A stretch of 64,000 bases of DNA from NCBI GenBank assembly GCA_025331565.1, contig JAFREQ010000017.1, positions 5,691,001-5,755,000 on the forward strand, written 5' to 3'. A model generated the notes under the pieces. That model saw only the letters and a program-made list of their open reading frames with translations, was not told the DNA's origin and did no database searches. The position numbers were made by a program, and so were the translations under genes. Position 1 is the stretch's first letter; every line of letters begins with the position of its first letter. This document shows positions 13,076 to 23,462 of this stretch, in pieces. The DNA is from Holacanthus passer (taxonomy: Eukaryota > Chordata > Actinopteri > Pomacanthidae).

Positions 13076-13303
13076 CTGAATGCACAACAGTCCATCAGAC
13101 CTCGGTGTCCACCTCCGTCTGTCTCTCACTGCCTCTTCCTGTCTCTTCTCTCTAACCACTGTCATTTCCTTCGTCTCTCTCTCTCTTCACGTCCTTCTCT
13201 CCACCTTTTCTCCTCAACATCATCTTTCCTTCTCCTCCAGCTGTGCTCTTTCTGCCTGAGCCCTGCGCTGCCTGTGCTAACATTATTTGCAGTTCAGCTG
13301 GAA

Positions 13304-13304
<1 letters not shown>

Positions 13305-13334
<30 letters not shown>
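13305..13334. repeat. (AC)15 microsatellite
   Basis: Perfect AC repeat followed 82 bp later by a TG tract in opposite sense. Confidence 0.96.
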
Positions 13335-13336
<2 letters not shown>

Positions 13337-13416
13337 TATTAATACTAGTGTTGCAGTTCAGTAGCTGTGTGCTTCTGTCTGTCTGGACTGATAAGAGGAC
13401 ACAAAGAGAAAAAATC

Positions 13417-13437
13417 TGTGTGTGTGTGTGTGTGTGT
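13417..13437. repeat. (TG)10 microsatellite
   Basis: Short perfect TG tract, the inverted partner of the AC tract at 13305-13334. Confidence 0.93.
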
Positions 13438-13785
13438 ACAGTATACACATTATATGTGTGTGTTTTGGGGCTTTGTGATGGAACTTGGAGAAATATAGAA
13501 CAACATATAGTCATTGTATATTTACCTGTTTATTTAAACTTGTCCATAAAGATTTCTGTGTGTTTTGTGTGTGTTGACTCGACATACGTGTTCATGCCAG
13601 GTGTGTTTGTGTGTGTGCGTCGGGCAGCAGAGGGATTTAACCGGGAGGAGGAGGAGATAGATGGCCGCCCGGTGATGGAGGCGATTGCCGGGTGACAGTT
13701 GGGGGTGACTTAGCGACCCATCACCAAATTACTTTCCAGGAAGAAGAGCAGAGCTTAAGATAGCTCACTTATCTGTTATAACTCA
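13438..13785. other. Non-coding stretch, possible constrained block
   Basis: 13680-13785 is unique DNA with AAATTACTTTCC and CTTATCTGTTATAAC motifs (a GATA-like TTATCT is included) directly before the polypurine tract. No gene seen. Confidence 0.35.
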
Positions 13786-14130
13786 GGGAGGGAGGGAGGG
13801 AGGGGGAGAGGGGGTGAGGGCAAGAGGGGACGAGAAGGGTGAGAGACATGTACAGAGGAATACAGAGGATGAAAGGAAAGGAAAGGCAGAACAGAGGGAA
13901 GGAAGGAAAGGAAAGACAGAGGCAGGAGAGGAGGTGAAGGAAGGAGGAGAAGGAGGCAGGAAGGGAGGGATGGAGAAGGATAGGTAGGTGGGGTGAAGAA
14001 AGAGAGGAGGAGGAGGAGGAGGAGGAGAGAGAGAAGATGATAAAGGAGAGAGAGTGAAAGGAAAGAAGGATGTAGGAAGTGAGTTAGTGGTGAAGGTAGG
14101 AGAGGAAAAACAGGAGGGAGAAACGTGAAG
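13786..14130 (+). repeat. Long polypurine tract with G-quadruplex motif
   Basis: About 345 bp in which the plus strand is almost entirely A and G, with scattered single pyrimidines. It opens at 13786-13806 with GGG AGGG AGGG AGGG AGGGGG, a canonical four-run G-quadruplex with one-base loops. It then passes through GGAAAGGAAAGG and (AGG)n/(GA)n subrepeats. Long homopurine-homopyrimidine DNA can adopt triplex (H-DNA) structures and block polymerases. It may have arisen by expansion of AGGA-type units. Confidence 0.85.
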
Positions 14131-14961
14131 ATTCAGATATTAGTTGTACCCAGAAAACCTCATGATCCCACTGAGGACAGAGCGTCTGGAACACGACCTG
14201 GAGCAGCGGCCTCCAGCTGCGACGCTGCGCTCACGTCCACTTATAGAAACCACAGAGAAGGCAGAAAAATGGAGCCTTGTTCAGGCAGCTTTTTCTGAAA
14301 TCACCAGCAGGAAGCTTCAGATTACAGTTTGTCTGCTGGTCGTCAAACAGTTTACCATCATCATCCTCTCTGTAGATCTCTCTTCTCTCTTTACTGTCCT
14401 TCGCTCTTTGGGGAAGTAAAGAAAATCCTAAACTGGGATTGAATTTAAAATGCAACTTCAGCATAAGCAAAGGTCAAACATTAAATATATGTTTTCAAGT
14501 CTTTGTCAAAAGAGATTAGCAAAGTATCACATTCTGTGTCACGTACATCTGGCCTTTATTCTCATATGTCCGACCATCATCCCATTGTCTCCCCAGCTTT
14601 AGGGTCGAGGTCTGGACGTCTGGTCCTTTTCTCTCGTAGTCCCCCTCCATGCAGACAGTTTGTATTCAGAAATATCTTCATGTGACTGACGTGTGTTGGA
14701 ATCACACCAAATAAGTAAAACTGCTGTTTTAAACAAGAAATAAGAAAAAATATAAATGTCTCTAAATGATAAACATAAATTTATGGAACAGAAATATGTT
14801 TCTGATATTTTTTCCTAACTTGTTGATCATCATCACGACCCCTGATGCCTCTTGACCCCCAGTTTGTGAACCACTGAAATCTGTGATGGTGTAGTGAGAT
14901 AAGAGACACCAATACACACAAACACACACCACAGATGACAAGCAAACACACATCCTCACAT

Positions 14962-14962
<1 letters not shown>
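14131..14962. other. Non-coding stretch, nothing recognised
   Basis: Unique mixed DNA, AT-rich around 14700-14800. No exon or repeat family seen. Confidence 0.45.

Positions 14963-14992
<30 letters not shown>
14963..14992. repeat. (CA)15 microsatellite
   Basis: Perfect CA repeat of 30 bp. Confidence 0.96.
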
Positions 14993-14993
<1 letters not shown>

Positions 14994-15067
14994 CAAACCA
15001 AGTAAACACAAGTTGACACTGACACAGACAGATGACATACACACACAGTTCTCTCTTACACTGTCTT

Positions 15068-15110
15068 CACACACACACACACACGGACACACACACACAC
15101 ACACGGACAC
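15068..15110. repeat. CA repeat with 20-bp higher-order unit
   Basis: The unit (AC)7 GGAC AC occurs twice exactly (15071-15090 and 15091-15110). A 20-bp higher-order duplication has therefore formed within a CA microsatellite. Confidence 0.92.
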
Positions 15111-17992
15111 TGACAGACGCTGACAGATGGCAGCTCGTTCGGCTGAACGCGGCGACAGAGGCGCCACTTTACGTGTCGTCTCCACGGCGAGGGGTGTTGC
15201 CCAGGGAAACAATTCTGCAGCTGAAACTGAGATTGAGTTTCTCCTCCTCCGGTGACAGATAACAAGACCCTGGCAATCAAACCCGGACAGGATCAAACGC
15301 TTGGCCATCAGTCAGAGCTGACAGCCAACTGCAGGCGCACGGACAGAGGATGGATGATCCCTGCTAGGAGACGAGGGCACAGGAGATAGAAGAGGAGATA
15401 GGAGGCGCTGTGAAGGAGGCGCTGTAGCTGTTAGACAAGCTCATGTGACTGAGATTGAGCAGATGCACGGAGGCCAGGTCTTTCATCTGGAAGGAAGCAT
15501 GTTAGATTAAAGTCGACTCCAGGAACAAAATTTCAAGACATTTTTGTGAAGTTCATTTCATTAGTTGTCACAAAAACAGAATCTTGTTGAGAAAGCGAAT
15601 TATTCTTATTTGTTGAGGTCAGTTGGAGACTTGCTTTATTTTGAAGAGCTGTCATTTACCTCAGCTGAAGAGCAGGTTGTTCTTCCTCAGGTCTCGACAG
15701 TATATTTGATCATCGTTGTTTTCTGATCTGCTTCCATTTGTATTGTTCAGAGTTTTTCTAAATGCAAACTGAAAACTTTCACACTTATTCACTCTTCTGT
15801 CTCCGACATGTTCCATCACTAATGAGTCAGTTCTTTCGTAAAAAGCGATGCCTTTCTTTCCATGGAGTCATTGCAGTATTTGAATGTCAGCTTTAATGTG
15901 AGACTTCAGGTTGTGACAGTCCAGACCTCCAGGACCTCACAACGCAAGAGGGACAAACCTATAATCTATAAAAAGAAAGAATAACAGCTCTGTTTCTGCC
16001 GCTGTAAACATGTTGCCTCGTATTAATGGGATTGAATTTAATATATTTCTGTCAACCATATTTTGTCTTTTCATCTTTAAAGGGAATTTAATTCATTCTA
16101 CCTAAATCTGATCCCTTTTATCTGCTGTTTGATCTTTCTCATCATGTTTTATTCCTCACAGCTACATTTGCTTTTTCTGTTTTGTTTTTTAACCGTTAAC
16201 CACATTATAACTATTGAGTAAAAGTAGTCTTTCACTCTATTATTAGTTTCATCCCAGAGATTAGAGCATGGCAGGATTGACCCCTGAGCCTGTGCATTAA
16301 ATGTCCAGTCAACAGATTAATTCAGACTTATAAGACGTGCTGTCGGATCCATGGTCGACCGACGAGGCTCCAGTCAGTGAGAATGTTTGTCTGATGTGGT
16401 TGAATCTGCTGGTCGGAGGCTTCCAGCAGGTCTGGTGAGCGGCCTGTGACACAGCGACGGGAGAGACGGCTGTTAACACGTCTTCACGGTGAGATGTGAG
16501 CGTTGATCTGCTGCAGTTAGCGCTGACGCAGTCGTGGAGGATCGCAGGCGGTCGACTAACTGAGCCGGCACGTGACAGGGGACAGTAATGGGTCTGCACT
16601 GAACACCACACACGTGTGCTGACAGGATGTCTGTGTTTGACAATGACCTGAGCGTGTGTGCACGAGGATGCGCGTGCACGCACACACACATGCAGGCGAC
16701 GTGACACCGGTGGCGTCAGTCAGTGCCAATCAGCCACTTATGAGCAGACCATGTTTCCCAGCATGCTCTGTTGATTAAAGCTGCAGACTAAAAATATGCT
16801 TATTGACATCCAGTCAATGGAGCTTCCTGGAAACCTGATCCGATCAGGAAGGAGCCTGCTGCGGGTTGAAAGGCCTCGGAGCCCCCTCGTACGGCTGATG
16901 GCGAACGTCTCTCACTTTGACAACCAAACCTCTGTCGCCTCTTTTCATTTCAAATGTTTTCTCTTCCAAACTCAAATGTCAATGTGTGACAGATCAGGCT
17001 GTGATTATCCAGCTCCTCTGAGTTGTTGGTTTCATATGTGTGTTTCTGTTTTGTTGTTTTCTAATATGATGCAGATATAACTGTTTCCACCTGTATGAAC
17101 CACAGACTGACAAAACACACTCAGTCATGAGTCATGAGCTGGAAGCAGCTGAGACGTTTTCCTGTTTACACATTTCCTGTCTATTCATGATCTGAACAGA
17201 CATTTTGGTTTGGAGGCTTTTTATTCTGGATTTGTTTAAAATGACTAGTTATTTCAGTCACCACTTACAGTATCAGTGTTTTAGAGCTGATGGTTAGTCA
17301 CTTCTATGAAAGATGCCAGTTTCCACATGCTGATTTGAACAGACTCCGTCCTGATTCATTAGTTGTGGCTATGACACACGTATCAAAGACTTCACCTGGT
17401 TCACCACCTGAGAACAAATACCCTGAAAACTAACTCACATGTTCTCTTTAAATAGCTTTGAACATAGACAAATGACAAAGCTGACAAAATAAACATTATC
17501 TGCTCGTTCGGTGCCTGAATCACTAGAATGAGATCATGTCACGTGTTTTTGAATTCAGGTCGGGTTGCTTCCTGCCTGTGGATGTGCAGGTGTGTTCGAC
17601 AGCGATGGACACAGGTATGACTGCAGATAACAGAGACACATCGGACAAACATGACAGGAGATTTGTTGCTCATGTCCTCCCACATACAACATCTCCACTA
17701 AAACCAGTGTCCAGGATGTGAGTGAATGCAGCTCATTTCAATAATCCCTGTGAAAGCTGCAGCGTCTGATAGTGTGAACCTCTCCGTCTCCGGATGCACG
17801 TGGGCGTCTTTTCTTCGTCTGCGTTTGTCACTTGAATGCAGACACGCTCAAGCTGTAGACAGTTTGTGAGGATGACAAAGAGGAAGTGGAGAAGCAGAGA
17901 AGACGGAGAGAGGAGAGACGTCAAACTGAAAGTGGGACTGACACCAGAGAGGAAGAACGGCTTTGCTTCAGATAAGAACGTTGTGATGTGAA
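15111..17992. other. Non-coding stretch with candidate regulatory blocks
   Basis: No gene is visible. 15120-15340 is GC-balanced unique sequence containing GTTGCCCAGGGAAAC at 15197-15211, which fits the RFX X-box shape (two half sites around a short spacer). 16700-16920 contains ATATGCTTATTGACATCC and looks constrained. 16300-16700 yields overlapping minus-strand frames with no known domain. Confidence 0.4.
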
Positions 17993-18110
17993 GGAGTAGT
18001 TCAGCATTTTGGGAAAGATCTCGCTGAGAGTTTGTCAAAGGAGAGAAGTGAGTCTCGTGTGTGGAAGGTAAATATGAAGCCGGGGTCAGAGGTCACCGTG
18101 CGGCTTCAGG
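17993..18110 (+). mobile_element. Decayed teleost interspersed repeat
   Basis: The segment starts GGAGTAGTTCAGCATTTTGG and continues through GAGAGTTTG, GAGAAG and GGTAAATATGAAGC. I recognise this order from a very abundant repeat in percomorph fish genomes that begins GGAGTAGTT..CATTTTGGGAAA. It is short and diverged, and the family name is not secure from memory. It is non-autonomous and has no coding capacity. It is one of the stronger signs that this is fish DNA. Confidence 0.55.
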
Positions 18111-18111
18111 A

Positions 18112-19480
18112 ACAAACAGTACAACACATAACACATAAGAAATATAGATATTTGCAATGTTGCCCACAGTGACTAAACATGCCCCAGATATTAAATATGA
18201 AGTTACCTGAGCATAATGTCGTGACTGTAAACACGAGATGAACCAGCTCTGCGTTCATGTTGTTGGTTCACATGAAGGTTTTTTTTTTTGTCTTGATTAT
18301 TTACCTGTAGCTCTTTAATGGCAGCCCGACAACTTTACGATCTAATTAAATTGCCTCGATTCTTTCGACATCTCCAAACACAAACTTCATAGGTCTCATT
18401 AGCGTTTCGTGTCTCCTCCTAATAAAATTTTAACGGTCGTGCTGTCGATCGTAAAGAGACTGAAACAGCTGGAACGTGCGTCTGCATTTTGAGTAATCAG
18501 CAGTTTATTAACGGCTTCGGTTTGGAAATGAGAAAATGATGAGAGGACTTAGATGACCGACGACTGACTGACCTTCATACCTGAATTTTACAGCTGTAGA
18601 AAAAATGATAAAAATATAATAAGGAATATTTTTCTTGTGCTCCAGTATGTTTGGTTCTCCGCCCTGCTCCGTCTCTTTCTCTCGTCTGTTGCCTTGTTCT
18701 TCTTTTAGGTTCAACATTAACGAAACCTGACACGCAAATCAAACTATACTGTGATTTCGAGTGAGATAATAACAGAAAACTGCAGCTTTTCGCTTTAGTG
18801 TCACAGCAGCTAAACTGTCCGTCAGAGAGTTTGATGTTTCTTGACTTTCGGCAGACGCAGAGTGGAAGAATGAAAGACCTTCCACAGCGCCACTGTAACT
18901 TTCACTCTGATGTAAAACCCAAACCCGGCAGCGGCGGCTTCGCTTCCTTTGTTCTCGGCCCTCGGAGCCGGCGGTGTCGCAGCAGGACGCACTGTAACTG
19001 TTCATTCCTCAAACCGTGTTTATTGCACGAGTGTCAGCTCCTCTGTAATTACAAGTGACACTTGACAGCTGCTTGTGTAACATAGTCAGAACAGATTTTT
19101 GCTGAACTCACTCGTGGGACTGAAATTGGATCTTTTCTTTCTGAACAGAGCGGCGGCCCTGACAGTCATGTTGGCAGGTATTATTCTTCTGTTCCTTCTA
19201 AAACGTTTCCCTGGAGAGTTTCAATACATCACCTTAAAATATCGGCTGAATTTTGTGTCGTTTTACAAACATTCTCAAACTCCTAAAACTTATTTATCTA
19301 ATAGTGGTTTACACCGACAGCCACTTTATCTAGCTGAGTCAAATGGTTCGAGCTTGATGAGTAAAAGTCTACAATACAAGCAGTACAATAGCTAATAAAT
19401 ACAACAAGCCAAAATGAAAATACGCTGCTGGAAACTTTGAAGACATGCGGTTTCCATTCGGAACACCTGCAGGTCGAAGC
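18112..19480. other. Non-coding stretch with possible constrained block
   Basis: 18300-18470 carries CTTTAATGG, GATCTAATTAAATTGCC and TCCTAATAAAATTTTAACGG, an AT-rich homeodomain-site cluster typical of developmental enhancers. No exon or RNA gene seen elsewhere in the stretch. Confidence 0.4.
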
Positions 19481-19589
19481 CACGATCATCATCGCCACCC
19501 TCCATGTTGGATCTATAGACTCCTCATCATGTGCTGTTGTTCAGCGCGGAGTCAGACGACAGCTAATCTTTCCTCATGTAGCTCGGAGC

Positions 19590-19720
19590 CGTGCTACAGC
19601 ATCTGCTAATCTGTTAGCCTGCAGCGTTAGCCCGCGCTAAGGCTGATCCCTTTTGTGTAGCACTGAGCCGTACTAGCTCTAATCCGCTGTTGTGTAGCCG
19701 TGCTAATGCTAATCCAGCTG
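19590..19720. repeat. GCTAA/TTAGC-rich repeat-like segment
   Basis: The motifs GCTAATC, GTTAGCC, GCGCTAAGG and GCTAATGCTAATC recur over 130 bp, and AGCCGT.CTA occurs three times. Such GCTAA-rich DNA is common in teleost interspersed repeats. A second patch lies at 20340-20600. Confidence 0.5.
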
Positions 19721-20079
19721 TCAGTCAGTCAAAGTTGACCGGCAGCGAGACGAGGAGACGCCTGTCTGTCTCCTCCTTCGCTCTCATCTCCACCTGTGAT
19801 CTCTGCCGTCTTCTTCTCACTTCACACCTTTATTTTTTCCACTTCTCCATTTTTATCTCATTCTCTTTTCTAAACCTTCTTTCCCGAAAATGTCGCACAT
19901 GAAGGCGGATGTTTCACCTCACATTAACCCTGCTTGTACATTTTCATTCATATAAACCGGAGGTCGACTCTGCAGCGGCTCCATGTTGCTTTGATAAGAA
20001 ACAACAAAACGGAATAAATAATGTAATGTAAATAATAATGATTTTTCAATGGAGTCTTGTTTTGGAGATCGAGGTGATC

Positions 20080-20135
20080 GTCACCTCACGTCACAGCGTG
20101 TTACAGGTCCCACCCATAGACTGTATAAAACTGCT
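20080..20135 (+). mobile_element. Possible fragment of an abundant teleost repeat
   Basis: CCCACCCATAGACTGTATAA at 20109-20128 matches my recollection of a common fish repeat containing CATAGACTGTATAAAA next to a CGTCAC..CACCCAT segment. Here CACGTCACAGCG lies just upstream. The TATAAAA it contains may therefore be of repeat origin rather than a promoter. Confidence 0.4.
20124..20130 (+). promoter_or_regulatory. TATA-like motif, uncertain promoter
   Basis: TATAAAA lies about 300 bp before a splice-donor-like sequence. It sits in a segment that also resembles a dispersed repeat, so promoter function is only a possibility. Confidence 0.2.
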
Positions 20136-20154
20136 TGGTCACTTTGATTGACAG

Positions 20155-20426
20155 CTGTCAGCTGCCTGTCGGCTCCAAACACGGAGCTCGTTCAGTCACT
20201 GAGCTTCAGCTGTTTGTGCTGGTTTTGTCTTTCGGATATTTGTTCCTGTAAATACTGGATCAATAACTCTGCTGCTGAGCGGTTCATTAACTAACAGACT
20301 GTCCAGAAGTCGGCGCTCCCGTTTTTTCCTTTACTAGTAAACATGCTAATGAATTAGCATCGGGCTCCAGCTAGCTGCCGCCGGCTGTGTGGGGTCTTTG
20401 TCCGGGACGTCTGCGCTGTTTTCTCG
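20155..20426 (+). other. Candidate first non-coding exon (start uncertain)
   Basis: GC-richer sequence ends in TTCTCG followed by GTGAGT at 20427, a consensus-grade splice donor. The left edge is assumed from the TATA-like motif at 20124-20130. All frames are interrupted, so it would be 5' untranslated. It could be the leader exon of the transcript proposed to include 23328-23456 and 56293-56469. The surrounding repeat-like sequence makes this weak. Confidence 0.17.
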
Positions 20427-20432
20427 GTGAGT

Positions 20433-23114
20433 TTGTTCTGGTGTTTGTGGAGCTGCTTGTTGGCTGGAGTTTGACTGTGCTGCCGTGTTGACTGTGTTTC
20501 TCTCGGGTGTCCGGGACCAGTTTCTCCGGGGGGAGATGGTGGAGGTTGAGCTAAGCTAACGATGCTAACGGGAGCGTCTGTTAGCTTCAGTTATTAAAGC
20601 TGCTGAAGTCGAAACGTAATAACAAGTGTTATAGTTTATGGTGTTAATACTTTAGAATAAAAGGCGTCTGTGTGAGGCTGGAAAGTAAAAACACTCCATG
20701 TTTGTTAACTTAAACTGAACTGTGTGAAAATACGATAATGTTTTTTTTAACTTGTTTTGTTGAAGCAAAAAATGGTAAATCATCGTTCTTCACTTCTTCA
20801 CTTGTTTTTCCACGTTGAAATCAGGTCTGTTGGAAGTTTCCTGATCTCTGTCTGTTTCTGTCCTGTTTGTTTGAGTCTCTGTCTGGACGTCTTCCTGTCG
20901 TTGATAAAATTCCCTGCTTTCTCTCGTCTGAACAAAACAGTTTGAAGTTTTTCCCCCAGCGAGTCTTTTCCTGCTTCCTCCTCCTCATCACTTCCTCGTG
21001 ATTAATGTTCTTTTTCTGCTTATTTTTCATGATCGCTGTTGTTTTCTGTCAATGATGTCGTGTTTTAAAGTCATTCAGATTTAATTCAGCTGCACTTTAT
21101 CGTCAGGGCTTTTTCTTTTTGTTATGGAGCCGCAGTTATTACACCTCGGCCTCTTCTGTCATTTATCTGTGCGGCACAAATTGTGTTTCTGCTGTGTTCT
21201 TCTGTCGTGGCAGCGTTTTATCACCTTGTTTAATTACCTCACTTGTATCTTTTATGGCTGCACAAACTAAATGAACTAAAATAAACAGAAGTACATCCCT
21301 GCAGGCCTGGAGCCGCTTCAACTTAATACGTTTAGAAAATGGGATTTTTCAAGTAAAAAAAAACTGTATCAGAGAAAAACAAAATGTATGTTTGCCAATG
21401 CACAGAAAGTGATGTAACTATTCCTCTGAAAGGCGAACAGTCACCTACGCTTCGCCCACACGACCCCGACATCAAACTTCAGTTCCACCTGCAGGCGTCT
21501 TGTTGGCACAGTGTTATATACCGTCAGTGTGTGATGTTCCAGGAATTCTTCTGGGAACAAACGATCTAATTCATTGTTTCGGTGCACCCGCTTTCCCTCA
21601 ACCTTCCTCGTCAGCTTCTTGCATATCCCAGAATGCATTAGGAGAAACCCAAGAGAGCAACAGGAACAATCAGCTGCAGGTTACAGCGTGTAGGAGGACG
21701 GAGGGATGAGGAACCGAAGAAACACAGAGGAGGTTTTCTAGCTGAGAAAACTCAGGGTCGTGGCGCAAAACATCTTTTCCATCTGTTGAGGCTCCAGAAA
21801 ACTGCAGCTCTTCTTCATCTCTGATGGATTTTTCCCTGTTTGATTGTTGAACGTTGGAGAAAATGTCAGCGGCTTCAGACAAAACTCTCTGATTCTGAAG
21901 GACTGACACCAGAACAAAAGCATTTTTGAGTCTATGTACATCAAGATTTCTCTCTTTGTCTATGAAAAGTCAAAATAATTAATGCTTCATCCTGGATTCT
22001 GGTTGTAGACATTAATTCATCCAGTCAAATATGAATTTGGGTGATGCACTAAAATGCACTTGTCCTTGTGAGCTCGGGGGTTGGAGTTTGATTTGAATGT
22101 CAAAACTTTCCGTTTCCTGAAGCGCCTGGTTTTCGTCTAATTGACTGGAATCGATTCGTGTCACCTCCTGAACCAACATGACAGGTGAAGGTAGATGTGA
22201 GTGAAAGAAAACTGTCCACGACGGCTGCAAAGACACTTCTGTCTCGTTCCAAACTGCCGTGTTTCCCCAGAGACTCTGCGCCCGTTCAGCAAAACTTTCA
22301 AGCTTTTCAAATTAGATCCAATAGTTTGATCAAATCCACCAAACCTTGTTCAACTCAATTTGGAAGAAACGACGGTCTAACTGACATTTCAATTTCTGCA
22401 CTTTAACTTCTCTGTCGCTGTGAACGATATCCTCATTAGGCAGATTTCCACAGAATTAAGAAACACTCCATTATATCCTGTTTTGGATGTTGTTTAATCT
22501 GCGTTTGATAAATCATGTGGTCCTGGAAATGTCAGAATAAAAGTGAAAGCACGCGCATCACAATTTCCTAATTCCCATGAGAATGTATTCAAATGTCTTG
22601 TTATTCAGATCACGATCACGAGTCCAAGTAAACCAGCAAATCCTCCGAGCGGGAACGGAGACACGTTTGACATTTTAGCATGAAAACTGAGAATTAATTG
22701 ATGATCAGTGTTGGCTGGTTCATTGTCTGTTGATTGACTCAGTGATAAAAACAAATTAAATTATATCACCAATAACATTTAAGTGTCTCAGGTGGAATTT
22801 AATTTATGTGATGTTAGAATGTAAAACCAGTCGTAACTACACGCTGAAGCCCCTGAAATCCTTGAAGTGATGATTATTTATAACAATAAAAAAAAAGAAG
22901 TATTTAGACATAATTGCCAAAGTAGTGACGACCAGAGAGGGTTAATAATCAATTATCTGCAACGTAAAAGTCTGATTCATCAAGATTTTATTGCCACAAT
23001 TTGGATCTTGGAAAAAATACCACCAGCTCCCATTGGCTGTGGATTTTCTCTTCACACTTTGTGTCCTGCTGAGGAACTTTGTACAAAGGAAAAGAGGCAG
23101 AGCAGCCTCGAGTG

Positions 23115-23120
<6 letters not shown>
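20433..23120. other. Non-coding stretch, nothing firm
   Basis: GCTAA-rich DNA continues to about 20600. 21120-21290 contains GTTATTACACC, TTTATCACC and GTTTAATTACCTCAC and looks constrained. The rest is unique AT-rich DNA with no gene. Confidence 0.42.

Positions 23121-23148
<28 letters not shown>
23121..23148. repeat. (GA)14 microsatellite
   Basis: Perfect GA run of 28 bp on the plus strand, about 70 bp before a pyrimidine-rich array. Purine-rich and pyrimidine-rich strands swap across the interval. Confidence 0.95.
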
Positions 23149-23152
<4 letters not shown>

Positions 23153-23240
23153 AGGGACAGATGACAGAAGGAAAGAAGCTTGAGGAATACTAATGAATTA
23201 ATGCTGCAACATGTTGACATTTCTTTCTTTCTCCTCTCCT

Positions 23241-23325
23241 CCCTCGCTCTCTTCCCTCGCTCTCCTCCCTCGCTCTCCGTCTCCTCCTCCCTCGCTCTCC
23301 GTCTCCTCCTCCCTCGCTCTCCTGC
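23241..23325 (+). repeat. Pyrimidine minisatellite CCCTCGCTCT
   Basis: CCCTCGCTCT begins at 23241, 23254, 23267, 23289 and 23311, so the spacing is 13, 13, 22 and 22 bp. The whole array is C and T except one G per unit. It runs directly into CCTGCAG at 23321-23327 and so forms the polypyrimidine tract of a splice acceptor. Confidence 0.85.
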
Positions 23326-23327
23326 AG

Positions 23328-23456
23328 GTAGGAGGGTGCCCTTGTTAGCTTGTCATCCTGTTGTAACCCTGAGGCCGGTGATGTGACTGGAAAGTGAATT
23401 CACTGCAGAAGGACTGACTCGACTCGAGGACTCCCCGCTTCCCCAGGAAAACTCAG
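23328..23456 (+). other. Candidate non-coding (5' UTR) exon
   Basis: This is a 129-bp segment with strong splice signals on both sides. Upstream there is no AG dinucleotide from 23185 until the acceptor CAG at 23325-23327. That AG-free zone holds a TACTAAT branch-site-like motif (23188-23194) and a long pyrimidine tract. Downstream is CTCAG followed by GTAGGT at 23457. All three frames contain stops, so it would be untranslated leader. It holds an ATG followed at once by TGA, a minimal upstream start-stop element. Its donor hexamer is the same as that of the exon at 56293-56469. No RNA evidence is available. Confidence 0.4.
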
Positions 23457-23462
23457 GTAGGT

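Noticed and set aside
14781..15308. 175-codon minus-strand Cys/Val-rich frame
   Set aside because: Driven by CA microsatellites on the opposite strand.
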